From Streptomyces sp. NBC_01235 (GTDB taxonomy: Bacteria; Actinomycetota; Actinomycetes; Streptomycetales; Streptomycetaceae): a stretch of 64,000 bases of DNA. The stretch spans positions 3,906,001-3,970,000 of the forward strand of contig NZ_CP108513.1 in the NCBI RefSeq assembly GCF_035989285.1, read 5' to 3'. Below the pieces are notes generated by a model. It saw only the letters and a program-made list of their open reading frames with translations. It was not told the DNA's origin and searched no databases. Positions 51,461-59,257 of the stretch are shown piece after piece; the stretch's first letter is position 1, and every line of letters starts with the position of its first letter. The translations under genes were made by a program, and so were the position numbers.

Positions 51461-52324
51461 CTACGGCGTGACCTGCTCGCCTTCCGTTCCGCCTGCCGTC
51501 CTGCCTTCCAGGGACAGCAGCACCTCGTTCGGTGTGGCGCCGCCGAAGCGGCGGTCGCGCGAGGCGAACTCCACGCAGGCCCGCCACAGGTCGCGGCGGT
51601 CGAAGTCCGGCCACAGCACGTCCTGGAAGACCATCTCCGCGTACGCGCTCTGCCAGAGCAGGTAGTTGGAGGTGCGCTGCTCGCCGCTGGGCCGCAGGAA
51701 CAGGTCGACGTCCGGCATGTCCGGGTAGTACAGGTACTTCGCGAGGGTCTTCTCGGTGACCTTGGAGGGGTCCAGCCTGCCCGCCTTCACGTCCTCCGCG
51801 AGCGCCTGCGCGGCGTCCGCGATCTCCGCGCGCCCGCCGTAGTTCATGCAGAAGTAGAGCGTGAGACGGTCGTTGTCCTTGGTCTGCTCCTGGGCGATCT
51901 GGAGCTCCTTGGCAACCGACTTCCACAGCTTGGGCATCCGGCCCACCCAGCGAACCCGGATGCCGAGCTCGTCGAGCTGGTCACGGGTCTTGCGGATGAA
52001 GTCGCGGTTGAAGTTCATCAGGAAGCGGACCTCGTCGGGCGAGCGCTTCCAGTTCTCGGTGGAGAAGGCGTACAACGAGATGTTCCGCACCCCCATCTCG
52101 ACCGCGCCCTGCAGCACGTCGAGGACCTGCTCGGCGCCCACCTTGTGCCCCTCGGTGCGCGGCAGCCCGCGCTCCTTGGCCCAGCGGCCGTTGCCGTCCA
52201 TGACGATCGCCACATGCTCGGGCACCAGCTCACCGGGGAGCTTCGGCGGGCGAGCGCCGGACGGGTGCGGCTCCGGCGTCTTGTACTCCCGACGCTGCCG
52301 CCCCAGGAACCCGCGTACGACCAT
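51461..52324 (-). CDS. uppS: Undecaprenyl diphosphate synthase (isoprenyl transferase)
   Basis: A 287-residue cis-prenyltransferase making the C55 lipid carrier for cell-wall synthesis. [20 protein letters not shown] supplies the catalytic Asp and diphosphate-binding residues; [36 protein letters not shown] and FQDVLWPDF are the conserved regions III to V. The start at 52324 follows GAGGAG. It lies 23 bases downstream of recO on the same strand. Confidence 0.96.
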   Translation of the reverse strand: MVVRGFLGRQRREYKTPEPHPSGARPPKLPGELVPEHVAIVMDGNGRWAKERGLPRTEGHKVGAEQVLDVLQGAVEMGVRNISLYAFSTENWKRSPDEVRFLMNFNRDFIRKTRDQLDELGIRVRWVGRMPKLWKSVAKELQIAQEQTKDNDRLTLYFCMNYGGRAEIADAAQALAEDVKAGRLDPSKVTEKTLAKYLYYPDMPDVDLFLRPSGEQRTSNYLLWQSAYAEMVFQDVLWPDFDRRDLWRACVEFASRDRRFGGATPNEVLLSLEGRTAGGTEGEQVTP

Positions 52325-52347
52325 GTCTCTCTCGTCTCCTCTGTTGC

Positions 52348-53097
52348 CTATTTCTCTACGTACCGAAGGGAGCGCAGGCCGCGCTCCAGATGCCAGTGCA
52401 GGTAGGCGGACACCAGCCCGCTGCCCTCCCGGACGTACCGCGCCTCGCACGCGTCCGCCGTCTCCCAGTCTCCCGTGAGCAGCGCGCCCAGCAGGACCAG
52501 GGTCTGCGGCGAGGGGACGACGCTGCCGGCCACCCGGCAGTCGGCGCAGACGGAGCCGCCGGCGGCGACGGAGAAGAACCGGTTGGGGCCCGGCATTCCG
52601 CACTTGGCGCAGTCGCCGAAGCTGGGGGCGTACCCGTTCACGGCCAGCGACCGCAGCAGGAACGCGTCCAGGACGAGGTGCGGGGCGTGCTCGCCGCGGG
52701 CCAGGGTCCTGAGAGCCCCCACGAGCAGCAGGTACTGCTGCACGGCCGGTTCGCCCTCGTGGTCGGTGAACCGCTCGGCGGTCTCCAGCATGGCCGTACC
52801 GGCGGTGTAGCGGGCGTAGTCGGTCACGATGCCGCCGCCGTAGGGGGCGATGATCTCGCTCTGCGTGCACAGCGGCAGCCCGCGTCCGACCAGCTCGCTG
52901 CTGCCCCGCGCGAAGAACTGCACGTCGACATGGGAGAAGGGCTCCAGCCGGGCCCCGAACTTGGACTTCGTCCGCCGCACCCCCCGCGCCACGGCCCGCA
53001 CCCGCCCGTGCCCGCGGGTCAGCAGCGTGATGATGCGGTCGGCCTCGCCGAGCTTCTGGGTCCGCAGGACGACGCCGTCGTCCCGGAAGAGACTCAT
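52348..53097 (-). CDS. recO: DNA repair protein RecO
   Basis: A 249-residue recombination mediator. The N-terminal OB fold begins [20 protein letters not shown] and [20 protein letters not shown], followed by a helical domain and a zinc site made of CAKCG and CADC. Its start at 53097 overlaps the stop of a 33-codon frame (53094-53195) that repeats the first codons of recO, so translation may be coupled. Confidence 0.94.
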   Translation of the reverse strand: MSLFRDDGVVLRTQKLGEADRIITLLTRGHGRVRAVARGVRRTKSKFGARLEPFSHVDVQFFARGSSELVGRGLPLCTQSEIIAPYGGGIVTDYARYTAGTAMLETAERFTDHEGEPAVQQYLLLVGALRTLARGEHAPHLVLDAFLLRSLAVNGYAPSFGDCAKCGMPGPNRFFSVAAGGSVCADCRVAGSVVPSPQTLVLLGALLTGDWETADACEARYVREGSGLVSAYLHWHLERGLRSLRYVEK

Positions 53098-53195
53098 CGC
53101 GCACCGCCGGGGGCCTCGGGCCGGAGCATGCCGCGGTCCACCGCACCCGGCGTCCGGGTGCGCAGCACGATGCCGTCGTCGCGGAACAGGCTCAT
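53094..53195 (-). CDS. 33-codon leader frame duplicating the recO 5' end
   Basis: The frame from ATG 53195 reads [20 protein letters not shown] and [12 protein letters not shown] and stops with an ATGA overlap onto recO. The first 13 residues differ from RecO by one conservative change, with several silent base differences. It looks like an old partial duplication of the recO start, kept as a short translated leader or as a relic. Confidence 0.5.
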   Translation of the reverse strand: MSLFRDDGIVLRTRTPGAVDRGMLRPEAPGGAR

Positions 53196-53253
53196 GGGGC
53201 CCATTCTCGCCTACGCGGAGGGGGTGGCGTGCCCGGCCATTAGGATCCCCCGG

Positions 53254-54522
53254 GTGGTGCGGCGGGCGCTGGGGCGCGATTTCGGGTGGTTGTGGGCGGC
53301 GTACTCGGTCAGCAGTCTCGGGACCTGGCTGGCGTTCAGCGCGTTTCCGCTGATCGCCGTGCTGGAACTGCACGCGGGACCGTCCGCGGTGGCGGCGCTG
53401 GCGGCCGTGGGGCCCGCGGTGGGAGCCGTGCTGGCGGTGCCGCTCGGGCCGTGGGTGGAGTTCCGCAGCAAGCGGCCGGTGATGATCACGGCGGACCTGG
53501 TCCGCTGCGCGGCCATGCTGAGCGTCCCGGCGGCGTTCGCGCTCGGCGCCCTCTCCCTGGCACAGCTTCTGCTGGTGTCGGTGATCGTCGCCGCCGCGGA
53601 CATCTCGTTCACGGCGGCGAGCGGCGCGTTCCTGAAGTCGCTGCTGCCGCCGGAGGACCTGCTGGCGGCGAACGGCCGGTTCGAGTCGACGACCTGGACG
53701 TCCACCATGCTCGGGCCGCCGCTCGGCGGGGTGTTGATGGGACTGTTCGGCCCGGTGGTGACGGTCGCGGCGGACGCGGTCAGCTATCTGCTGTCGGCGC
53801 TGGGGCTGCGCGCGATCGGCGGGCGGGAGCCGGATCCGGTGCACAGGGATCCCGCGGGTGGGGGGCGGCTGACCGCCGGAGCCCTGCTCGCGGGCTGGCG
53901 CCACCTGCTCACCCATCCCGGGCTGCGCCCCCTGTTCCTCAACACGGTCCTGGTCAACGGCCTGATCATGGCCGGCGCGCCGCTGCTGGCCGTGCTGATG
54001 CTGGGCCCGCTGCACTTCGCGCCCTGGCAGTACACGACCGTCTTCGCCCTGCCCTGCGCCGGCGGCCTGCTCGGCTCCCGGCTGGCCCCGCGGCTGGTCG
54101 CCCGGTACGGCCGCCGCCGGGTCCTGCTGACGGCGGGGACACTGCGCGCGTGCTGGCCGCTCGGGCTGGCGTTCGTCGGACCCGGCGTGGGCGGCCTGGC
54201 ACTGGTGATGGCCGTGGAGTTCGGCCTGATCATCTGCTCGGCGGTGTACAACCCCGTGCTCGCCACGACCCGCCTCGAACTGACCCCGACGGACCGGGTG
54301 GTCCGTACGTTGTCGGCGTGGTCGGTGGGCACCAAGGCGGCCATCGCGACGTTCACCGCCGCCTGGGGCGTCCTGGCAAGCCTCACCAGCCCCCGCACCG
54401 CCCTCGCGCTGGCGGGGGCGGTGCTGCTGGCGACTCCGCTGTTGCTGCTCGCAACCAGAGGGAGCGGTGAGGCGTCCGTGACGAAGGAGACTGTTCCCGA
54501 CGGACGGAGAGAACGATCTTAG
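53254..54522 (+). CDS. MFS transporter
   Basis: A 422-residue protein with about 12 membrane helices (YSVSSLGTWLAFSAFPLIAV at the start; GPPLGGVLMGLFGPVVTVAA). It resembles the MFS_3-like enterobactin/macrolide exporter group. The substrate is unknown. GTG 53254 with AGGA eight bases upstream is chosen; GTG 53224 and ATG 53194 are in frame alternatives. The end overlaps the start of the downstream beta-lactamase. Confidence 0.86.
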   Translation: MVRRALGRDFGWLWAAYSVSSLGTWLAFSAFPLIAVLELHAGPSAVAALAAVGPAVGAVLAVPLGPWVEFRSKRPVMITADLVRCAAMLSVPAAFALGALSLAQLLLVSVIVAAADISFTAASGAFLKSLLPPEDLLAANGRFESTTWTSTMLGPPLGGVLMGLFGPVVTVAADAVSYLLSALGLRAIGGREPDPVHRDPAGGGRLTAGALLAGWRHLLTHPGLRPLFLNTVLVNGLIMAGAPLLAVLMLGPLHFAPWQYTTVFALPCAGGLLGSRLAPRLVARYGRRRVLLTAGTLRACWPLGLAFVGPGVGGLALVMAVEFGLIICSAVYNPVLATTRLELTPTDRVVRTLSAWSVGTKAAIATFTAAWGVLASLTSPRTALALAGAVLLATPLLLLATRGSGEASVTKETVPDGRRERS

Positions 54523-55421
54523 GCTCGACCCCAGCGACAGGCTCAACCACCCGCCGCGCCCTGCTCACGGCCGGTGCGGCCTCCGCGGCCTCCCTGCTGA
54601 CCGCAGGCCCGGCCCACGCCACCACCGGTCCGACCGCCGACCCCGTCACCGCCCGCTTGCGCGCCCTCGAGGCCGAGCACGGTGCCCGCCTCGGTGTGTT
54701 CGCCTACAACGTCCGTACCCGCCGCTCGGTCCGTCACCGGGCCGACGAGCTCTTCCCGGTCTGCTCGCTGTTCAAGACGCTCGCGGTGGCGGCCGTCCTG
54801 CGGGACCTGGACGACGGCGTGCTGGACCGCCGTATCCACTACACGGCGGACGAGGTCGTGGAGAACTCGGACGTCACCAAGGACCACGTGGCCGACGGCA
54901 TGACGGTCGCCGAACTGTGCGCCGCCGCGATCCAGCGCAGCGACAACACGGCCGGCAACCTGCTCATGCGCGAGCTGGGCGGCCCGGCCGCGGTCACCGC
55001 CTTCGCCCGTTCCGTCGGTGACCGCGTCACGCGCCTCGATCGCTGGGAGCCGGAGCTCAACTCGGCCGAGCCGTGGCGGGTGACCGACACCACGAGCCCG
55101 TACGCGATCGGCCGTACGTACGCCCGGCTGCTCCTCGGAGACGTCCTGGCGGACGCCGACCGCCGCCGGCTGACCAACTGGATGCTGGGCACGGTCACCA
55201 GCGCCAACCGTTTCCGGGCGGGCCTGCCGCCCACCTGGACGGTGGCCGACAAGACCGGCGGCGGCTGGTACGGGGCCGACAACGACGCGGGGGTGGCGTG
55301 GACGCCGGACGGCAGCCCGGTCGTCCTGGTCGTCCAGCTCGTCAAGCCCGACCGGGACGCCGCCTATGACCACGGGCTGATCGTGGACACGGCGGCGCTC
55401 CTCGCGGAGACCCTGGGCTGA
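54516..55421 (+). CDS. Class A beta-lactamase with Tat signal
   Basis: All class A motifs are present: SxxK as SLFK (VCSLFKTLAVAA), SDN in IQRSDNTAGN, the deacylation Glu in WEPELNSAEP and KTG in VADKTGGG. A Tat-type signal STTRRALLTAGAASAASLL ends at AHATTG. It should hydrolyse beta-lactams outside the cell. The start is odd: the frame has no ATG, GTG or TTG between the in-frame stop at 54468 and the signal peptide. GGAGAG lies just before ATC 54516, which is followed at once by a rare TTA codon. The product is 301 residues if ATC is used. Confidence 0.82.
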   Translation: MLGSTPATGSTTRRALLTAGAASAASLLTAGPAHATTGPTADPVTARLRALEAEHGARLGVFAYNVRTRRSVRHRADELFPVCSLFKTLAVAAVLRDLDDGVLDRRIHYTADEVVENSDVTKDHVADGMTVAELCAAAIQRSDNTAGNLLMRELGGPAAVTAFARSVGDRVTRLDRWEPELNSAEPWRVTDTTSPYAIGRTYARLLLGDVLADADRRRLTNWMLGTVTSANRFRAGLPPTWTVADKTGGGWYGADNDAGVAWTPDGSPVVLVVQLVKPDRDAAYDHGLIVDTAALLAETLG

Positions 55422-55439
55422 AGACCCCCGGCTGAAGGG

Positions 55440-56348
55440 TCAGGTGCCGTCCGGGGTGGGCCCGTTGGTCCGCGCCCGGACGGCGCTCGGCACACCGTTC
55501 GGGGACTTGTTCGGGTCGGCCGCGTCCCACAGCAGATTGAACCGGCGGATCAGGGGCTGGACCTCGTTCGCGTGGACGTTGACCGTGGTCGAGGTGTTCA
55601 CGCTGAGCTGGTCGGCGTGGATCTCGTAGGAGAGCGCTCTGTCGAAGACGATGAAGTCGATCATCCTGCCGCGGCGGAAGCAGGGCGAGAGCGCGTCCAG
55701 GGCGACCACCCGGACGTCGATGCCCATGTCCCGCTGCTCGGTGCAGATCGGTACCAGGGCGTCGATCTCCTCGGGGCGTTTGACGATGAACAGCCGCCTG
55801 ACGGTGATCCCGCGCTCGATGATCGCCTCGCGCTGGGCCGCAAGATAGCGGCCGGCCGGTTCGGTGCTCCAGAAGCCGTCGTCGACGACGGTGGTACTGA
55901 TGGCGTCGATGCTCGCTCTCGTGCACTTGGTGAGCGTCATCAGCCAGTCGTGGTTCTCGCCGGGGCACTCCGCGGTGAGGTTGGTGAAGTCGTCCATCTG
56001 GGCGGCGAGGCGGTCGATCTCGGCGTGCGCGAACGCGTGCAGGATCTCGGGCCCCATGGAGACGACCTCGGTCGCGTTCTCGACGAGACGGGGCACCCCG
56101 TCGCCGCGCAGCTTCTCCACCTCGTTGAAGAGCTTGGTCGCCTCGCCCATGTCCGCGAACTGCTTGGCGACCGATTCCTTCAGCTCGCCCAGCTGGCTCA
56201 CGAAGGACGCCAGGAACTGGACGATCAGGACGATGCCGCCGCACAGCACGGACAGCACGAGCTGCCACGGGCCGTCGTCGAACGGCAGAATGGCATGGGC
56301 GAGCACGTAGACTGCGGCGCCCACCATGATGCTGACCAGCAGTTTCAT
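55440..56348 (-). CDS. Membrane-anchored protein with a phospholipase-D-like fold region
   Basis: A 302-residue protein. Two N-terminal helices (LVSIMVGAAVYVLAHAIL and QLVLSVLCGGIVLIVQFLAS) are followed by a coiled region (ELKESVAKQFADMGEATKLF). A domain follows resembling phospholipase D/DUF6879-type sequences (GITVRRLFIVKRPEE, MIDFIVFDRALSYEI) without an HKD motif. It is translated by ATGA overlap from the preceding gene and is the last of the six coupled genes here. Function unknown. Confidence 0.72.
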   Translation of the reverse strand: MKLLVSIMVGAAVYVLAHAILPFDDGPWQLVLSVLCGGIVLIVQFLASFVSQLGELKESVAKQFADMGEATKLFNEVEKLRGDGVPRLVENATEVVSMGPEILHAFAHAEIDRLAAQMDDFTNLTAECPGENHDWLMTLTKCTRASIDAISTTVVDDGFWSTEPAGRYLAAQREAIIERGITVRRLFIVKRPEEIDALVPICTEQRDMGIDVRVVALDALSPCFRRGRMIDFIVFDRALSYEIHADQLSVNTSTTVNVHANEVQPLIRRFNLLWDAADPNKSPNGVPSAVRARTNGPTPDGT

Positions 56349-57340
56349 CTCTTCCCCGGTGCGATCGTGATGCCGTCTGGGTCTCGTGGGCTGTCGCGTC
56401 CGATGAGGTTCTGCAGGACCAGCTGGTCACGGATGCGCTGGGCCAGGCAGTTCCACTGCCTGCTGAAGCCGGGATTCTTCTCCAGTTCCTCCCAGGCTGC
56501 GCCGAGGGCATGGTCGCCGCGGGCCTGCGGCATCCACAGGTGGAGCAGATGGTCGACGAGCGGACGCAGCACCTTCATCGCGGCCGCCTGGTTCTCGGAG
56601 CCGGGTGGCAGGCCGTCGAGCTTGTCGCCGACAGTCGTCAGCAGCCAGTCGTGCAGGGCGAGGTCCTCGCACAGCGTGGCGGCCGCCACGGGTGTGGTCC
56701 CTCGCGGCAGCCGCAGTTCGACGATCCGCAGGCCTGCGCCGAGTTCGGTGAAGAGCGCGGACGCGGGCTCGCCGTCGTCGGCCGGTGACGCGGTCCAGCG
56801 CAGGCTGGTGTCGGTGGTGGTGAGCGGAGCGTCGTGGTCCAGGAGGTCGTGCCGGCGGGAGATCCTCGCCAGCAGGGACTCGGCGATCGAACCGATATCC
56901 AGCCGGTCCTGCTGGTGTCCGGTCAGGAAGCCCTCGGTGACGGACTTCTCGGGCAGCCGGCCGACCGGGACCAGAGAACCGGGCCGGACCAGGTAGTACC
57001 CCCAGGGCCGGCGCCGGTCGGGCCCGGTGGCCGGGGCGGAGAAGTACGCCGTCGACTGCAGGACGCGGCCTTCGACGAGCCCCGCGTGCGCGGCCACGGT
57101 GCCGACCGCGCGGACCTTGGCCCCGGTGGCGGTGGGCAGCCGGCAGTCGACGCCGGTGAGGACGTCCGGGGAGAGGGCGTGCCGGTTGGGGCGCCGCGAG
57201 GTCCGGACGGGTTCGTCGGCGCGCAGCCGCAGCAGCCGCACGGCGGTCCGCTCGTCCACGGCCCTGCGGGTGGGCAGCAGACAGGTCCGCACCTCACCGC
57301 AGATGAGGGCGGGACCGGAGGCCGTGCCCAGGCCGCTCAT
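56345..57340 (-). CDS. SCO2521-family protein
   Basis: A 331-residue soluble protein without a signal peptide (MSGLGTASGPALICGEVRTC). It matches by position and type the uncharacterised family NCBI names after SCO2521. Recognisable stretches are RPWGYYLVRPGSLVPVG, LPRGTTPVAAATLCEDLALH and VDHLLHLWMPQARGDHALG. No enzyme motif is visible. It begins one base after the SCO2522-like gene ends and overlaps the next gene, so its amount is tied to theirs. Confidence 0.78.
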   Translation of the reverse strand: MSGLGTASGPALICGEVRTCLLPTRRAVDERTAVRLLRLRADEPVRTSRRPNRHALSPDVLTGVDCRLPTATGAKVRAVGTVAAHAGLVEGRVLQSTAYFSAPATGPDRRRPWGYYLVRPGSLVPVGRLPEKSVTEGFLTGHQQDRLDIGSIAESLLARISRRHDLLDHDAPLTTTDTSLRWTASPADDGEPASALFTELGAGLRIVELRLPRGTTPVAAATLCEDLALHDWLLTTVGDKLDGLPPGSENQAAAMKVLRPLVDHLLHLWMPQARGDHALGAAWEELEKNPGFSRQWNCLAQRIRDQLVLQNLIGRDSPRDPDGITIAPGKR

Positions 57341-57341
57341 G

Positions 57342-58334
57342 TCACAACCCCGGCGGGAACACGTAGGACGTGCGGTCCACGACCCCCGCGGGCACCGTGA
57401 ATCCCTCACCGGCGGACCGTGCGGCGACCTGCCCGAGCGCCTCGGCCTGGACGTGGACCTGGTCGAGGATGACGCGTACGGCGTGCTCGACGGGCAGGAA
57501 CCGGGTCGGTAGGACGCTGCACGTGACGTAGGCCGTGAAGGGGGTCGCGGCGGGGTTGAGCTGGAGGACGGGCGGCAGCGCGTCCCACTCGGCCGGGAAC
57601 TCCGCACCCTGCCAGCGGGTGGGGGCCAGCACGGCCGCGCCGTTGTCCCGCAGCAGCCCGAGCCGGACCAGCTGCCAGACGGAGGCCAGGAAGGCGCAGG
57701 ACCAGGTGCGCGCGTCCTCGGGCCCGTTCCACAGTTCGACGTCCAGGAACACGGAGTGGCCGCGGGCCTCGGTCTCGCTCGGCGGCTGCCAGACGCCGGT
57801 GGAGTCGAGGGCCGCCGAGGTCCGCTGGGAGGGGGTGCGGCGGCCGTTGGTGAGCCAGCCGGTGCGGCCGACGGGCGGACGGAAGCCGTTGCTGCCGGGC
57901 GGCGGTGACTCCACCAGCCGGTGCAGGACGGACTCGGCCGGTCGGGCCCGGTCGCGGTGGTCGGAGCCGCCGGGGGCGGGGCCGGCGCAGCCCGACTCGC
58001 GGGCCAGGTAGTCGATGGTCAGCCCGGCCTCGGCCGCCGCGTCCAGCAGGGGCGGGATCAGCTCGGCGGGGGTGGCCAGCCGGGAGAAGTAGTCGTCGAT
58101 CAGGAAGCAGGTGCTGATCCGGGGCCGGCGGCCCGGCGGCAGCGGGCCGATAGCGGCCCGCGCGGCCTCCACCCAGGGCCGTACGCCGGCGAAGTGCCGA
58201 CGCAGCCGGGCGGCCCCCTCGGCGAAGTCCTCCATGTACAAGTGGCCTAATTCCAGGGAGAGATGGGAGAAGGGCACGGATTCGGTGCGCGGGTCGGCGC
58301 TGCTCTCCCGGAAAACGGTGCCCGGCCCGTTCAC
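57342..58334 (-). CDS. SCO2522-family protein, TTA-containing
   Basis: A 330-residue soluble protein starting at the GTG that overlaps the P-loop gene stop. It reads SVPFSHLSLELGHLYMEDFA, PRISTCFLIDDYFSRL, LLDAAAEAGLTIDYLARESG and TWSCAFLASVWQLVRLGLL. No known catalytic motif. Codon 29 (58248-58250) is TTA, read only by the bldA tRNA, so production of this protein and coupled downstream genes probably depends on the developmental regulator. It belongs by context to the family named after SCO2522. Confidence 0.78.
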   Translation of the reverse strand: MNGPGTVFRESSADPRTESVPFSHLSLELGHLYMEDFAEGAARLRRHFAGVRPWVEAARAAIGPLPPGRRPRISTCFLIDDYFSRLATPAELIPPLLDAAAEAGLTIDYLARESGCAGPAPGGSDHRDRARPAESVLHRLVESPPPGSNGFRPPVGRTGWLTNGRRTPSQRTSAALDSTGVWQPPSETEARGHSVFLDVELWNGPEDARTWSCAFLASVWQLVRLGLLRDNGAAVLAPTRWQGAEFPAEWDALPPVLQLNPAATPFTAYVTCSVLPTRFLPVEHAVRVILDQVHVQAEALGQVAARSAGEGFTVPAGVVDRTSYVFPPGL

Positions 58335-59257
58335 AACTGCCCCCAGAACTTGTCGTCGGTCAGCCGCTGCGCGAGATCCCCGATGGCCTGCCAGGTCTCG
58401 TTGTTGGCGATCCGGCGGTCGTGCACGTCCTCGTCGGTGATGAGGCGTTCCTGCCACTGGAGGACGGGCTCCAGCGGAATGGACGCCAGCACCCGGGTTC
58501 TGCCGATGCCTCGGCCGGCCGCGAGTTCCTCGAGTTCCTTGTCGCACTGCCGCATCCACGCGTACTGCGCGGGCGACACCTGGGACCACAACGGCGACTC
58601 GAGATCGGGCACCGCGGCGCGGACGAACCTGATGGCGCCGCCCAGTACGTCGGGGTCGTGTCCGATGGCCGTACCGGCTTGCACTATCCCCTGTTTCCCG
58701 AATACGAGTTCGGCCGCCGCCATGACGTGCTGGCGGGTCCACCGGTGATAGACGAGCCAGCGGTTCTTGAGGCGGCCGAGCCCTCCCCGGGGCGAGGTGG
58801 CGGCGAGTGCCAGGTCCATCGCATAACTGCGTCCGGCGCTCAGGTCGATGATGATGACGTCGAATTCGCGTTTCAGCCGGAGGACGAGGTCCACACAGCG
58901 GTGCAGGTTCTCCTCGTCGGTGATGAATTCACCGGCCGTGCGGTCGCCCGGCAGCAGCACCAGCCGCCCGGAGCCACCGGGCCTGCCGCGCAGCACGGGG
59001 TGTTCGGTGCGCGCCCAGACATCGACCCGCAGCGGCTCGCCCGTCCTGCCCCTCAGATACGAGTGCAGGCCGCGCCCCTCGGCCTCGGAGAGGACGTCGG
59101 GCAGGTCGAAGACGGCGGCGGCGGTGGGCGAGCCGAAGTCGAAGTCCAGGTAGCAGACGTCGTCCCCGTCCAGCGCGCGGTGATACGCGAGGTTGGCGCT
59201 GGTGACGGAGCGCCCGGTGCCTCCCTTGTCGGAGGCGGCGAAGACGAGCACCTTCAC
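58331..59257 (-). CDS. SCO2523-family variant P-loop protein (ParA/MinD-like)
   Basis: A 308-residue SIMIBI-class protein. The N-terminus VKVLVFAASDKGGTGRSVTS has a deviant Walker A in which the normal GK(S/T) is GRS: the signature Lys11 is kept but the catalytic-loop Lys is Arg16. VCYLDFDFGSPTAA is the switch I/A' region and FDVIIIDLSAGRSYA the Walker B. It also contains the RLKNRWLVYHRWTRQHVMAA stretch. It may bind nucleotide without normal ParA hydrolysis. It overlaps both neighbours by GTGA. Confidence 0.82.
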   Translation of the reverse strand: MKVLVFAASDKGGTGRSVTSANLAYHRALDGDDVCYLDFDFGSPTAAAVFDLPDVLSEAEGRGLHSYLRGRTGEPLRVDVWARTEHPVLRGRPGGSGRLVLLPGDRTAGEFITDEENLHRCVDLVLRLKREFDVIIIDLSAGRSYAMDLALAATSPRGGLGRLKNRWLVYHRWTRQHVMAAAELVFGKQGIVQAGTAIGHDPDVLGGAIRFVRAAVPDLESPLWSQVSPAQYAWMRQCDKELEELAAGRGIGRTRVLASIPLEPVLQWQERLITDEDVHDRRIANNETWQAIGDLAQRLTDDKFWGQL

